The translations under genes were made by a program, and so were the position numbers. This document shows positions 17,541 to 26,743 of a stretch of 64,000 nt of DNA, in pieces; position 1 is the stretch's first letter; each line of letters starts with the position of its first letter. The notes below the pieces were generated by a model. That model saw only the letters and a program-made list of their open reading frames with translations, had not been told where the DNA came from and did no database searches. Source of the DNA: Mycobacteroides sp. CBMA 271 (GTDB lineage: Bacteria > Actinomycetota > Actinomycetes > Mycobacteriales > Mycobacteriaceae); assembly GCF_009729205.1 (NCBI RefSeq), contig NZ_VTHB01000009.1, positions 62,001 through 126,000 of the forward strand, written 5' to 3'.

Positions 17541-17558
17541 GTTCATTTCCCGTTCACC
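17541..17558 (+). promoter_or_regulatory. Pho box-like direct repeat (SenX3-RegX3 site)
   Basis: GTTCATT (17541-17547), TCCC, GTTCACC (17552-17558): two 7-base repeats with 11-base spacing upstream of pstS. This matches the direct-repeat layout bound by RegX3/PhoB-type regulators under phosphate starvation. Confidence 0.7.
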
Positions 17559-17667
17559 TGCGGGCGGGTACCCGTCCATCGTCTGCCTTTAGTTTCCGGG
17601 GTGCGCGTAAGTAGATCCAACTCCATCACCGACGTTCTTCCCTCACTCATGCGAGAAAGCGAGAGCC

Positions 17668-18789
17668 GTGAACCTCAAGAGCACCGGCACCAGGATTTTC
17701 GCGGCGACCGCCGCGATCGCACTGTCCGCAAGCCTTGCCGCCTGCGGTAGCGATAACACCACCGGGGGTTCGTCCAGCACCTCGGGCTCCGCTTCCGCCT
17801 CGGGCGACTGCGCGGGCAAGTCCAAGCTGAGCGCCGAGGGCTCGTCGGCGCAGAAGAACGCGTTCGACATCTTCGCGAACGAGTACTCGACCGCCTGCCC
17901 CGGAAAGTCGATCAACTACAACCCCACCGGATCAGGCAAGGGACGCGACAACTTCATCGCCGCACAGGTCGACATCGGCGGCTCCGACTCGGCGCTGAGC
18001 GAGGAGGAGGCGGCCAAGGCCAAGGAGCGCTGCGGCGGCAACGAGGCATGGAACCTGCCCCTGGTCTTCGGCCCAATTGCCTTGGCATACAACATTCCCG
18101 GTGTCGACAAGCTGGTCTTGAACGCCGATGCCGCCGCCAAGATCTTCACCGGCGCTATCACCACCTGGAACGACCCGGAGCTAGCCACCCTCAACCCGGG
18201 CGTCACCCTGCCGGACACCAAGGTCACTCCCGTGTACCGCAAGGACAAGTCGGGCACCAGCGAGAACTTCGGCAAGTACCTGACCACCGCTGCCCCGGAG
18301 AGCTGGACCAAGGGCAGCAGCGGCACCTGGGAGGGCGGCGCCGGTGAGAGTGCCGAGAAGTCCTCGGGTGTGGCCGAGAAGGTTAAGAGCCTGCCCGGTG
18401 CCATCACCTATGTGGAGAAGGGTTACGCCGACGACCTCAAGATGCCGTACGCCCAGATCGACAGCGGTGCCGGCGCCGTGGCGCTGACCGCCGAGACCGC
18501 CGCGGCTTCGGTAGAGACCGCCAAGTTCGCGGGTGAGGGCAATGACCTCAAGCTGGACCTGGCCTCGATCTACGGGACCAAGACCGCAGGCGCGTACCCG
18601 ATCGTGCTGGCCACCTACGAGATCGTCTGCTCTAAGGGATACAAGGACGCCGAGGTCGCGGCCGCGGTGAAGTCGTTCCTGACGGTCGCGGTGAACCAGG
18701 GACAGAAGGGTCTGGCCGACGTCGGCTACGCCCCGCTGCCCACGCAGTTCAAGTCTCGCCTCGAGACGGCCATCAAGGCCATCTCCTAG
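17668..18789 (+). CDS. pstS: Phosphate ABC transporter substrate-binding lipoprotein
   Basis: A 373-residue PstS lipoprotein. The signal peptide ends in the lipobox SLAAC (about residue 26), followed by a Ser/Gly/Thr-rich linker and the phosphate-binding fold (LSAEGSSAQKNAFDIF; GSGKGRDNF). It captures phosphate in the periplasm for PstCAB. Translation starts at GTG 17668. A Pho box-like repeat lies 110 bases upstream and a strong hairpin follows the gene, which would make pstS the most abundant product of the operon. Confidence 0.96.
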   Translation: MNLKSTGTRIFAATAAIALSASLAACGSDNTTGGSSSTSGSASASGDCAGKSKLSAEGSSAQKNAFDIFANEYSTACPGKSINYNPTGSGKGRDNFIAAQVDIGGSDSALSEEEAAKAKERCGGNEAWNLPLVFGPIALAYNIPGVDKLVLNADAAAKIFTGAITTWNDPELATLNPGVTLPDTKVTPVYRKDKSGTSENFGKYLTTAAPESWTKGSSGTWEGGAGESAEKSSGVAEKVKSLPGAITYVEKGYADDLKMPYAQIDSGAGAVALTAETAAASVETAKFAGEGNDLKLDLASIYGTKTAGAYPIVLATYEIVCSKGYKDAEVAAAVKSFLTVAVNQGQKGLADVGYAPLPTQFKSRLETAIKAIS

Positions 18790-18796
18790 CAGCGGA

Positions 18797-18840
18797 TACG
18801 TCCCCACCCGGCGAGCTACAGCGTCCCGGGTGGGGACGTA
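18797..18840 (+). terminator. Hairpin after pstS, attenuator of the pst operon
   Basis: TACGTCCCCACCCGG (18797-18811) pairs perfectly with CCGGGTGGGGACGTA (18826-18840) over a 14-base loop. It follows the pstS stop by eight bases and precedes pstC. It may allow pstS to be made in excess over pstCAB. Confidence 0.65.
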
Positions 18841-18957
18841 CCATCAACCACATAGACAGCGAGATCAATGAGCAGCCAGACCAGCGGGATCGATCCGGTG
18901 GGGATAGCCAGTCGGGCGGATCATGACCGAACGGTCTCGGAGGAGACGTCACTACCC

Positions 18958-19932
18958 ATGAGCGACGACGGCGATCATCAGTCACCCACCAAGGCCGCCA
19001 AGGCGGTAACCCGCCCGGGCGACCGCATCTTTTCCGGACTCGCGACGGGATCGGGGATTTTCGTTGTCGCCCTGATCGGGTTGGTGGCAGTTTTCCTCAT
19101 TCTGCGTGCCGTACCGGCGCTGAACAACAACGACCAGAACTTCTTCCTCTACAACGGACCGTGGCGCACCGATAACACGGCGCACATGCAGTTCGGTGTT
19201 CTCGACCTGTTCTCGGTGACCGTCTTCGTCTCCGTCTTTGCGCTCATGCTCGCCATGCCCGTGGCACTCGGCATCGCGATCTACCTCACCGAATACGCGC
19301 CCGCGCGGGTCCGTGGACCGCTGGCCTACGTCATTGATCTGCTGGCCGCGGTTCCTTCCATCGTCTACGGCCTGTGGGGCATCTACGTGCTGGCGCCGGC
19401 AATCGCGCCGATTGCCCTGTGGCTCAACAGGAACCTCGGGTTCATTCCGATCTTCGCTGACAGCCCCGTCAACATCGGAGGCGGCGGCAACCTATTCACC
19501 GGTGGCATCGTGCTGGCGGTGATGATCCTGCCGATCATCGCCGCGGTTACTCGCGAGGTGTTTATCCAGACTCCCAAGGGGCAGATCGAGGCTGCGCTGG
19601 CCCTGGGCGCCACCAAGTGGGAAGTGGTGCGTACCACCATCATCCCGTTCGGCACCTCCGGATACATCAGCGGTTCCATGCTGGGACTCGGTCGCGCGCT
19701 CGGTGAGACGATCGCGTTGATGCTGATTCTGTCGGGTACCTCGGTGGCGTTCGGCTGGTCGCTGTTCGACAGTGGCAGCACCTTCGCCACTCATATCGCC
19801 TCCAACGCATCGGAATTCAACAACGAACTGGAAGCAGGCGCGTACATCGCGGCCGGGCTGGTGCTGTTCGTACTGACATTCGTGGTGAACTCGGCGGCGC
19901 GTGCCGTCGTCGGCGGAAAGGGCCGCGCATGA
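18958..19932 (+). CDS. pstC: Phosphate ABC transporter permease PstC
   Basis: A permease of about 324 residues from ATG 18958; the frame is open to ATG 18868, which would add 30 residues. GGAGGAG at 18939 precedes ATG 18958 at a longish spacing, so the start is uncertain. Six transmembrane helices and the EAALALGATKWEVVRTTIIP coupling loop identify an ABC permease of the phosphate type. With PstA it forms the membrane channel. It overlaps pstA by ATGA. Confidence 0.92.
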   Translation: MSDDGDHQSPTKAAKAVTRPGDRIFSGLATGSGIFVVALIGLVAVFLILRAVPALNNNDQNFFLYNGPWRTDNTAHMQFGVLDLFSVTVFVSVFALMLAMPVALGIAIYLTEYAPARVRGPLAYVIDLLAAVPSIVYGLWGIYVLAPAIAPIALWLNRNLGFIPIFADSPVNIGGGGNLFTGGIVLAVMILPIIAAVTREVFIQTPKGQIEAALALGATKWEVVRTTIIPFGTSGYISGSMLGLGRALGETIALMLILSGTSVAFGWSLFDSGSTFATHIASNASEFNNELEAGAYIAAGLVLFVLTFVVNSAARAVVGGKGRA

Positions 19933-20837
19933 CCGCGACACTCGACAGGCCCGTCAAGGAACCCGCCTTCCACCCGCTCTCGCGGAGGCGCAAGGCCACC
20001 AACGCCATTGCCACGGTGCTGGTCGCGGCTGCCGTGGTAGTTGCCCTGATCCCGCTGGTATGGGTGCTTTACACGGTGTTCGAGCGCGGATTCGGTGCGA
20101 TCCTCAGCTACGACTGGTGGTTCACGTCGCAGAACATGATGACCAACCGGATCGCGGGTGGCGGCGCCTATCACGCCATCATCGGCACCCTGTTCCAGGG
20201 ATTGTTCTGCGCGATCATCTCGGTGCCTATCGGCATCTTCGTGGCGATCTATCTCGTCGAGTACGGCGCCAACTCCCGGCTGGCCAAGGTCACCACCTTC
20301 ATGGTCGACATTCTCACCGGTGTGCCGTCTATCGTCGCCGCGCTCTTCATCTATGCACTTTGGGTTGCCACCCTCGGGCTGCCGCGGTCGGGCCTTGCGG
20401 TGTCGCTTGCCTTGGTGCTGTTGATGATTCCGGTGGTGGTGCGCTCCTCGGAGGAGATGCTCAAGATCGTCCCGAACGATCTGCGTGAGGCGTCCTTTGC
20501 GCTGGGGGTGCCCAAGTGGAAGACGATCGCGCGCATCGTGCTGCCTACCGCACTCTCGGGTGTGGTCACCGGTGTGATGTTGGCGCTGGCTCGTGTCATG
20601 GGCGAAACCGCGCCCCTGCTGGTGTTGGTCGGCTACAGCAAGCTGATCAACTTCGACATGTTCGGCGGGGAAATGGCCTCGCTGCCCGGCATGATGCTCG
20701 ACCAGCGCAGCGGCTCGGTGGTGGGACTTGCCGAGTCCCGGCTGTGGGGCGCCGCGCTCACCCTCATTCTGCTGGTTGCGATTCTCAACGTGATCGCCAA
20801 ACTCATTTCGCGCTTCTTCGCGCCGAAAAAGGTCTAG
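19929..20837 (+). CDS. pstA: Phosphate ABC transporter permease PstA
   Basis: A 302-residue permease with about six membrane helices and the coupling loop REASFALGVPKWKTIARIVLP. It pairs with PstC to make the phosphate channel in the cytoplasmic membrane. Its ATG overlaps the pstC stop (ATGA), which supports coupled translation, and pstB starts 10 bases after its stop. Length is normal for the family. Confidence 0.94.
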   Translation: MTATLDRPVKEPAFHPLSRRRKATNAIATVLVAAAVVVALIPLVWVLYTVFERGFGAILSYDWWFTSQNMMTNRIAGGGAYHAIIGTLFQGLFCAIISVPIGIFVAIYLVEYGANSRLAKVTTFMVDILTGVPSIVAALFIYALWVATLGLPRSGLAVSLALVLLMIPVVVRSSEEMLKIVPNDLREASFALGVPKWKTIARIVLPTALSGVVTGVMLALARVMGETAPLLVLVGYSKLINFDMFGGEMASLPGMMLDQRSGSVVGLAESRLWGAALTLILLVAILNVIAKLISRFFAPKKV

Positions 20838-20847
20838 GAAGGTAGTC

Positions 20848-21624
20848 ATGGCCAAGCGTCTCGATCTGAAGGACGTCAACATCTTCTACGGCAAGTTTCA
20901 CGCCGTTCAGGATGTGGCGCTGTCGGTTCCGCCTCGCAGCGTGACGGCCTTCATCGGCCCGTCCGGTTGCGGCAAGTCGACCGTACTGCGCACCCTCAAC
21001 CGGATGCACGAGGTGACCGCGGGCGCTCGTGTCGAGGGTTCGGTGCTCCTCGACGGTGCGGACATCTACGGCACCGGGGTTGACCCGGTGTCGGTGCGCA
21101 AAACCATCGGCATGGTGTTCCAGCGTCCGAACCCGTTTCCCACCATGTCGATTCGCGACAACGTGGTGGCAGGCCTGCGGTTGCAGGGGGTGCGCAGCAA
21201 GAAGACGCTCGACGAGGTCGCCGAGCGCTCGCTACAGGGCGCAAACCTATGGAACGAGGTCAAGGACCGCCTCGACCGCCCGGGTGGCGGGCTTTCCGGC
21301 GGCCAGCAGCAGCGTCTGTGCATTGCCAGAGCCATTGCGGTGCAACCGGATGTGCTGCTGATGGACGAACCCTGCTCGGCATTGGATCCCATCTCCACGC
21401 TGGCCATCGAGGATCTGATCTCCGAGCTCAAGCAGGAGTTCACCATCGTCATCGTCACGCACAACATGCAGCAGGCCGCGCGCGTCAGCGATCAGACCGC
21501 CTTCTTCAATCTGGAGGCCGCCGGTAAGCCGGGCATGTTGGTGGAGCTCGACGACACGGAGAAGATCTTCTCGAACCCGACCCAGAAGGCCACCGAGGAC
21601 TACATCTCCGGACGCTTCGGATAG
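20848..21624 (+). CDS. pstB: Phosphate ABC transporter ATP-binding protein
   Basis: A 258-residue ATPase. Walker A is GPSGCGKST (about 34-42), the ABC signature is LSGGQQQRLCIARAI and Walker B is VLLMDEPCSALD, with the switch His in IVTHNMQQAARVSD. It powers phosphate uptake by PstCA. The start follows AGGAAGG. It is the last gene of the pstSCAB group. Confidence 0.96.
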   Translation: MAKRLDLKDVNIFYGKFHAVQDVALSVPPRSVTAFIGPSGCGKSTVLRTLNRMHEVTAGARVEGSVLLDGADIYGTGVDPVSVRKTIGMVFQRPNPFPTMSIRDNVVAGLRLQGVRSKKTLDEVAERSLQGANLWNEVKDRLDRPGGGLSGGQQQRLCIARAIAVQPDVLLMDEPCSALDPISTLAIEDLISELKQEFTIVIVTHNMQQAARVSDQTAFFNLEAAGKPGMLVELDDTEKIFSNPTQKATEDYISGRFG

Positions 21625-21676
21625 TTTCCACCCCGCCGAACCGCCCGTACACGAGGAAATCTGCCAGTATCTCCTC

Positions 21677-22480
21677 GTGAAGCGGCGGCTCGGTGTGATG
21701 GTGGTGACGCTGGCTGTCCTGGTGAGCGGATGTGGGACGGGTGGCTCCCGAGAGCAGACCCCATCGGCTGCCTCCCCATCGACCACTACTTCTGTTGCGC
21801 GACAAGAGTTGCCGTCGTGCCAGACCGTCGACATCTCCTACAAACCGCCGCTGCGCGATCAACACATACGGTGTGAGTTGGTGGTCGATGAGAACCGGAC
21901 GATCACCGTGTCGAGCGACCCGGCGTGGTCGTTCAATCTGCGCAGCGATGGACTGACGACACAGGAGTTCCGCGAGCCCACCGATCAGATCGGTGAGTCC
22001 GGTGCCGTACCGCTGCTGCAGGACATCGACAAGAGCGGGAACCCGGTGCTGCTGGTGATCGTCGGTCGGGGCGGCACGGGCGGTGAACCCATGGCGGTGT
22101 GGCGGTTATCCGGTCAGCAGTTTGTCCGGGCCGGCGAGCTGTTTGGCTTCCGGAGGTTCTACAGGTCGGCCGTGGGATTCTTCGGCAACTACGCCCACTC
22201 GAGCGCTGCCTCGGGAGTTGTGTCCCTATACCGTTGGGACGCAGACAAACTCGTGAAGGCGATCACCCTCGACGTGCAGGTCGCCGATCTCCCGCGGTTC
22301 CCTGACGATCGTGGGGAGTGGATACGTAACGGAAATGTCGATTGCACCGTCAGCACCAATGACTATCCACTCGGAAGCCTGGCCGAGCGACAGGCCGCGA
22401 TGCGGTCTGCCGGGATAGATCCAGCGACTGCGGCGCATCAGTTCTGTACGCAGCCGTGGGTGGGCACCCTCTATCGATAG
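21677..22480 (+). CDS. Lipoprotein of unknown function
   Basis: A 267-residue protein starting at GTG 21677. Residues 1-19 are a lipoprotein signal with lipobox LVSGC, followed by a Ser/Thr/Pro linker. The mature domain has three further Cys (PSCQT, IRCELV, VDCTVS, HQFCTQ) and repeated hydrophobic beta-like segments. No family is recognised. It follows pstB after a 52-base gap with an inverted repeat ACGAGGA (21651-21657)/TCCTCGT (21672-21678) that overlaps the start codon and could mask it. A phosphate-linked role is only suggested by position. Confidence 0.7.
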   Translation: MKRRLGVMVVTLAVLVSGCGTGGSREQTPSAASPSTTTSVARQELPSCQTVDISYKPPLRDQHIRCELVVDENRTITVSSDPAWSFNLRSDGLTTQEFREPTDQIGESGAVPLLQDIDKSGNPVLLVIVGRGGTGGEPMAVWRLSGQQFVRAGELFGFRRFYRSAVGFFGNYAHSSAASGVVSLYRWDADKLVKAITLDVQVADLPRFPDDRGEWIRNGNVDCTVSTNDYPLGSLAERQAAMRSAGIDPATAAHQFCTQPWVGTLYR

Positions 22481-22534
22481 CGCGCACCCGGCGGCAGGGG
22501 AATAGCGGCATGAGTAAAGGCGGTTGACATCAGC

Positions 22535-23461
22535 ATGGTGAAAGCGGTGCAGTTCGATCGGTACGGCGATATCAACGTTCTTGAGGTCAGAGATGTGCCA
22601 AGGCCGGTCCCGGCCGACGGCCGGGTATTGGTTCAGGTGCGCGCCGCGGGTATCAATCCCGGTGAGGCGATGATTCGCAAGGGTGCCCTGCACGATCGAT
22701 TTCCGGCGACCTTTCCGTCCGGACAAGGCAGCGACCTGGCGGGCCTGGTCCTTGAGTCCGGCCCGGGAGTCGATGCGTTCCAGCCCGGCGACGAGGTGTT
22801 CGGCTATACGGACGATCGTGCCAGTCATGCAGAGCTGGTTGCGGTTCCGGTTGATCAGCTGGTCGCCAAGCCCGCGGGTCTGTCATGGGAAGTCGCGGGC
22901 AGCCTCTTCGTCGCAGGAACCACGGCGTACGCCGCGGTTGGCTCGGTCGACGTGAAGCCCGGTGACGTGGTCGCCGTCGCGGGGGCGGCCGGTGGAGTGG
23001 GAACCCTCGCCGTGCAACTCGCCAAGGCCGCCGGCGCCACGGTGATAGGCATCGCCGGCCCGGGTAACGACGAGTGGCTCACCGCGCACGGCGTCATCCC
23101 GGTCAACTACGGCGATGGACTGGCCGACCGGATCAAAGCGGCAGCGGCGCCGGGGCGGGTCGATGCCTTCCTCGACTTCTTCGGGGGCGGCTATGTTGAG
23201 CTGGCCGTCAACGAGCTCGGGGTGGATGCACGACGTGTCGATACCATCATCGACTTCGCGGCAGTCGATCGATTCGGTGTGCAGAGCGTGGGCAACGCCG
23301 AGGGGTCTTCGGCGCGAGTACTCGCCGCACTGGCCGACCTGATCACCGCGGGCAAGCTCGAAGTCCTTGTCGACCAAATCATTCCGTTGGAGGAGGTGCG
23401 GCGTGCGTACGAAATCCTGGAGCGCCGTCACACCCGCGGAAAGATCGTCCTGGTGCCCTAG
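22535..23461 (+). CDS. Zinc-independent NADPH:quinone-type oxidoreductase (MDR family)
   Basis: A 308-residue medium-chain dehydrogenase/reductase without the zinc ligands. The N-terminal MVKAVQFDRYGDINVLEVRDV and the nucleotide motif VAGAAGGVGTLAVQLAKAAG are typical of quinone oxidoreductases. It likely uses NADPH to reduce quinones or enones. It ends 16 bases from the convergent phoU gene. The substrate is not known. Confidence 0.85.
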   Translation: MVKAVQFDRYGDINVLEVRDVPRPVPADGRVLVQVRAAGINPGEAMIRKGALHDRFPATFPSGQGSDLAGLVLESGPGVDAFQPGDEVFGYTDDRASHAELVAVPVDQLVAKPAGLSWEVAGSLFVAGTTAYAAVGSVDVKPGDVVAVAGAAGGVGTLAVQLAKAAGATVIGIAGPGNDEWLTAHGVIPVNYGDGLADRIKAAAAPGRVDAFLDFFGGGYVELAVNELGVDARRVDTIIDFAAVDRFGVQSVGNAEGSSARVLAALADLITAGKLEVLVDQIIPLEEVRRAYEILERRHTRGKIVLVP

Positions 23462-23476
23462 CCTGTTGCATCGCGC

Positions 23477-24145
23477 CTAGGTGAGCGCGTGATCGGTGCC
23501 CTCCGGCGGCAGGCTTCCGGTCACCTGGAAGATGACCCGGCGGGCGACCTCAACGGCGTGGTCGGCGAATCGCTCGTAGAACCTGCCCAGCAGCGTCACG
23601 TCGACGGCGGCGGCCACGCCGTGCCTCCACTCGCGGTCCATCAACACCGAGAACAGGTGCCGGTGCAGGTCGTCCATCGCATCGTCTTCTTCGTTGATGC
23701 GGGCGGCCTTCTCCGGGTCGCGCGTCAGCAGTACCTCCTGCGCGCTGTTACCCAAATCGACGGCGACACGGCCCATTTCGGCGAAGTATCCGTTGACCTC
23801 TTCCGGCAGGGCGTGCTGGGGGTGGCGGCGCCGGGCGATCTTGGCGACATGCAGGGCCAGCGCGCCCATCCGGTCGACGTCCGCAACAATCTGGATGCTG
23901 CTCACGACCTCGCGTAGGTCGCCGGCCACCGGCGCCTGCAGGGCCAGGATGGCGAAGGCGTTCTCCTCGGCGGCCGAGCTCATCGCCGTGATCTGCTCGT
24001 GGTCGGTGATTACCTGCTCGGCAAGGACGAGATCGGCCTGCAGCAATGCGCGAGTGGCCCGCTCCATTGCGGCACCGGCCAACCCGCACATCTCACCCAG
24101 CTGTGCCGATAACGAGGACAGCTGCTCTTGAAACGCGGTACGCAT
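23477..24145 (-). CDS. phoU: Phosphate signalling protein PhoU/PhoY
   Basis: A 222-residue helical protein with two PhoU repeats (about 15-100 and 120-210), including EENAFAILALQAPVAGDLREVV and the second-repeat NSAQEVLLTRDPEKAARINEEDD. PhoU inhibits the pho response when phosphate is plentiful by coupling PstSCAB to the SenX3 kinase. TAGTCT lies six bases before the ATG on this strand, so the mRNA may be leaderless, and a Pho box-like repeat lies at 24189-24206. It matches Rv0821c (phoY2). Confidence 0.93.
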   Translation of the reverse strand: MRTAFQEQLSSLSAQLGEMCGLAGAAMERATRALLQADLVLAEQVITDHEQITAMSSAAEENAFAILALQAPVAGDLREVVSSIQIVADVDRMGALALHVAKIARRRHPQHALPEEVNGYFAEMGRVAVDLGNSAQEVLLTRDPEKAARINEEDDAMDDLHRHLFSVLMDREWRHGVAAAVDVTLLGRFYERFADHAVEVARRVIFQVTGSLPPEGTDHALT

Positions 24146-24188
24146 GGATCAAGACTACGGACCAGCTGTCGTCGAGTCATGGCCCTGG

Positions 24189-24206
24189 CGTGAACGGCGG
24201 ATGAAT
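24189..24206 (-). promoter_or_regulatory. Pho box-like direct repeat upstream of phoU
   Basis: On the minus strand ATTCATC (24206-24200), CGCC, GTTCACG (24195-24189): 7-base repeats with 11-base spacing, like the pstS site. It ends 44 bases before the predicted phoU transcription start. Confidence 0.5.
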
Positions 24207-24257
24207 GCCACTACGAACTCCGTGTACGAAAATGTTCAGTCTGTCTATTTCGGTCGA

Positions 24258-26597
24258 CTATCCGCAGGTAGCGTCGCCGGCGTTCACGACCGTCAGGTCC
24301 ATCGGAAGCTCCGCGGGAGCCATTGCGCCCGCCGATAGCTGCAACGGCACGGAGGATCCGGCAGTCGGCGGTGCCTGCAAGACCGCCGCGGATCCGTAGT
24401 CGCCACCGAGAACCACCCGCACGGTGGACTGTGCGCCGTTGATCCGCTGAAGCTTGGCGCCGCCGAAGGAGGCAGCAACCGTCGCCGCCTGCTGCTCGTG
24501 TCCCGGCGAGAAGAAGACCGTGGTGGTGGGCAGAGCCGACGGGTAATCGTCGGTGGTGGTAATGCCGAATCCGTACCGCGTCAGCTGGCTGGCCGCCGAT
24601 GCCGCAAGTCCGGTCTGGCCCGTGCTATTCGACACGTGCACATTGATCTCGCTGGGCTCGGTGGTGACCAGATCAACTTGCTCGGTCGGAGTGGCCGGAG
24701 CGCTTTCGGGAGTTGGTGTCGCCGTGGATGTTTCGCCGAGTTCGGTCGCGGCTCCGTGCTCGCTGGACGCCAAGGTGGTGTCCTGCGTGGTGGTGCCGGG
24801 CATCGGGACGCGGGTGCCGTCGGGCTGCAGCTCGCCGGGCAACGGATCGTCATTGATGATGGCGTCGAAGATCTTTCGGATATCGGTGGTGCGCGGGGTC
24901 TCGTTGCCTTCGGAATCGGTGCCATCGGTTGGCACCGTCAGGAAGGTGATCCGGCCGGCCTTCACATCTTGAAGCGACTGCCCAAGGTCCACAAGGTCTT
25001 TCGTCCTGATGTTGTCGACATAGGAGTCGTCGATGAACGTGTTCACTACGTTATTGAGCTTGCTCAGCGAGAAGAACGTGTTGTGCGAAATCATCGAGCG
25101 CAGCAGAGAGGACAAGAACAGCTGTTGACGCTTGATGCGTCCGTAGTCACCGTTGTACTCGGTGGTGACCTGCCGAGCCCGCACGTACTGCAGGGCCGTG
25201 TGTCCGTCAATCGTTTGGCGCCCAGCGTTTTGCAGCACGGTGCCCAGCTCGTAGTCCTCGATGGGGGTGGGCGTGCACACCTCGACTCCGCCGAGCGCGT
25301 CGACCATCTTGGAGAAGCCGGCGAAGTCCACCCCGAGGAAGCGGTTGATGTTCAGACCCGACATCTTCTGGATGACCTTGACAAGGCACTTGGGTCCACC
25401 AAATGCGAAGGCCGAGTTGAGTTTTGTTTCCGTGTACGCCTTATCGGGTCCGTACGACCGGGTGTCCTCGTTCCAGACCTCGCAGAGTGTCGGCTGGATC
25501 GCTAGGTCGCGAGGGAAGGATACGACCGCTACGCGCTTACGGTTGGCCGGGATGTTGACGAGCATGATGGTGTCCGAACGGGTGCCGCCGGCGTCCTCGG
25601 TATCACCGGCGCCCATCGCACTGTTGGCACCCGAGCGGGTGTCGACGCCGATGATGAGGAAGTTCTCGTCGCCGTACTGCGCGTTGGGATCCCGGATGTC
25701 GTGGGAGTTGGGGTCCAGCGCCTCGACGCGATTGAGCCGGTTGTTCTTGACGTTGCTCCACTGCCACGCCCCACCGGTGAGGGCGAGCGAGCACACCGCG
25801 ACGACAGCGGCAATGGACCGCCCGACGTAGATGGGCCTGCGTGAGCGTTTGGGCTCGGGTTCCTGGACGACGGACTCCGGATTGCCTATCCGGACCGGGA
25901 TGGCGCGGGTGTCGATGTTGTCGTCCAGATTCGATGCCCGGATGCGACGCGCGGCGGCCTTGTCATACAGGGGTGCGTCGTCCGGATAGTCCAGCGGGGC
26001 CGGGTACTCCTCGCGGGGCCCACCGAGCTCGGGCGCGTCATCACGTATCTGGGGTAGGACGTCGGTGTGACTATCTGTTTCTGTCGCGCTGGCGATTTCC
26101 CCGTGCGCGGGATAGACGGCCTCTGCGGGTTCTTCGGGCTCGCTGACGGCGTGCCGACGCGATCGGCGACCACCAGCGGCGCCCTCGCGGGCCAGTAGGT
26201 CGGCCACCGACAGTGAGTGTGAGCCGGTCTCGTGCGCCGACGGAACCGGCGGTTCTGGTGCCGGCTTAGGTGCCGGTCGTGCGGGCGGCCTCGGAGCGCG
26301 TCGAGGCGCTGCCTGCGGCACACCCCGCGCTGCCTGCGGCACACCCCGCGCTGCCTGCGGCGGCTCTGGCGGGGCCTCGCGCATCGATTGTTCGATCTCG
26401 AACCGACGGGTCCACTCGTCATCGGTGGGATCGGGCAGCGAGCTGTTCAGCGCCGGTGGCGGTGTCCACGGTGTGTTGGACAGTTCCGGCGCCACCTCGA
26501 TGTCAGGATGACTGCCAACGGGTTCTACTGCGCGTTCCCATGGGGCCGCGCGATATGCGCGCGGTTGGGCAGGAGTGGCGTTAGGGCCATCACCCAT
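24258..26597 (-). CDS. LytR-CpsA-Psr (LCP) family cell-wall ligase with long N-terminal extension
   Basis: A 779-residue protein. Residues 1 to about 260 are a proline- and charge-rich cytoplasmic segment with PQAARGV repeats. One membrane helix follows (YVGRSIAAVVAVCSLALTGG). The LCP domain shows DTRSG, VVSFPRDLAI, FAGFSKMVDALGGVEVC and the YGRIKRQQLFL motif that binds polyprenyl phosphate. A LytR_C domain lies near the C-terminus. LCP enzymes join arabinogalactan to peptidoglycan. ATG 26597 is chosen over TTG 26603 because GAGG sits eight bases upstream. It matches Rv0822c. Confidence 0.9.
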   Translation of the reverse strand: MGDGPNATPAQPRAYRAAPWERAVEPVGSHPDIEVAPELSNTPWTPPPALNSSLPDPTDDEWTRRFEIEQSMREAPPEPPQAARGVPQAARGVPQAAPRRAPRPPARPAPKPAPEPPVPSAHETGSHSLSVADLLAREGAAGGRRSRRHAVSEPEEPAEAVYPAHGEIASATETDSHTDVLPQIRDDAPELGGPREEYPAPLDYPDDAPLYDKAAARRIRASNLDDNIDTRAIPVRIGNPESVVQEPEPKRSRRPIYVGRSIAAVVAVCSLALTGGAWQWSNVKNNRLNRVEALDPNSHDIRDPNAQYGDENFLIIGVDTRSGANSAMGAGDTEDAGGTRSDTIMLVNIPANRKRVAVVSFPRDLAIQPTLCEVWNEDTRSYGPDKAYTETKLNSAFAFGGPKCLVKVIQKMSGLNINRFLGVDFAGFSKMVDALGGVEVCTPTPIEDYELGTVLQNAGRQTIDGHTALQYVRARQVTTEYNGDYGRIKRQQLFLSSLLRSMISHNTFFSLSKLNNVVNTFIDDSYVDNIRTKDLVDLGQSLQDVKAGRITFLTVPTDGTDSEGNETPRTTDIRKIFDAIINDDPLPGELQPDGTRVPMPGTTTQDTTLASSEHGAATELGETSTATPTPESAPATPTEQVDLVTTEPSEINVHVSNSTGQTGLAASAASQLTRYGFGITTTDDYPSALPTTTVFFSPGHEQQAATVAASFGGAKLQRINGAQSTVRVVLGGDYGSAAVLQAPPTAGSSVPLQLSAGAMAPAELPMDLTVVNAGDATCG
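26308..26360 (-). repeat. 21-base tandem repeat within the LCP gene
   Basis: GCTGCCTGCGGCACACCCCGC occurs at 26308-26328 and 26329-26349, with a partial third copy from 26350. It codes the PQAARGV repeats in the cytoplasmic segment of the LCP protein and may vary in copy number between strains. Confidence 0.75.
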
Positions 26598-26743
26598 ATT
26601 CAACCTCGCTCAAACGTCTGGACAGTTGCAAGTACACGGCACACCGGCAGCACATAACGCCGTGCCCGCGGCACGGTCGTCGTCACATGCTACTGAGCAG
26701 TGCCGCAGATCACCATGCCAAGTGACCTATATGTGACCGGAAG

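Noticed and set aside
19791..20882. 363-codon minus-strand ORF opposite pstC/pstA
   Set aside because: Permease motifs are on the plus strand; the reverse frame has no domain pattern.
26308..26360. CRISPR-like array
   Set aside because: Repeats are contiguous, 21 bases, in frame, coding for PQAARGV; there are no spacers.
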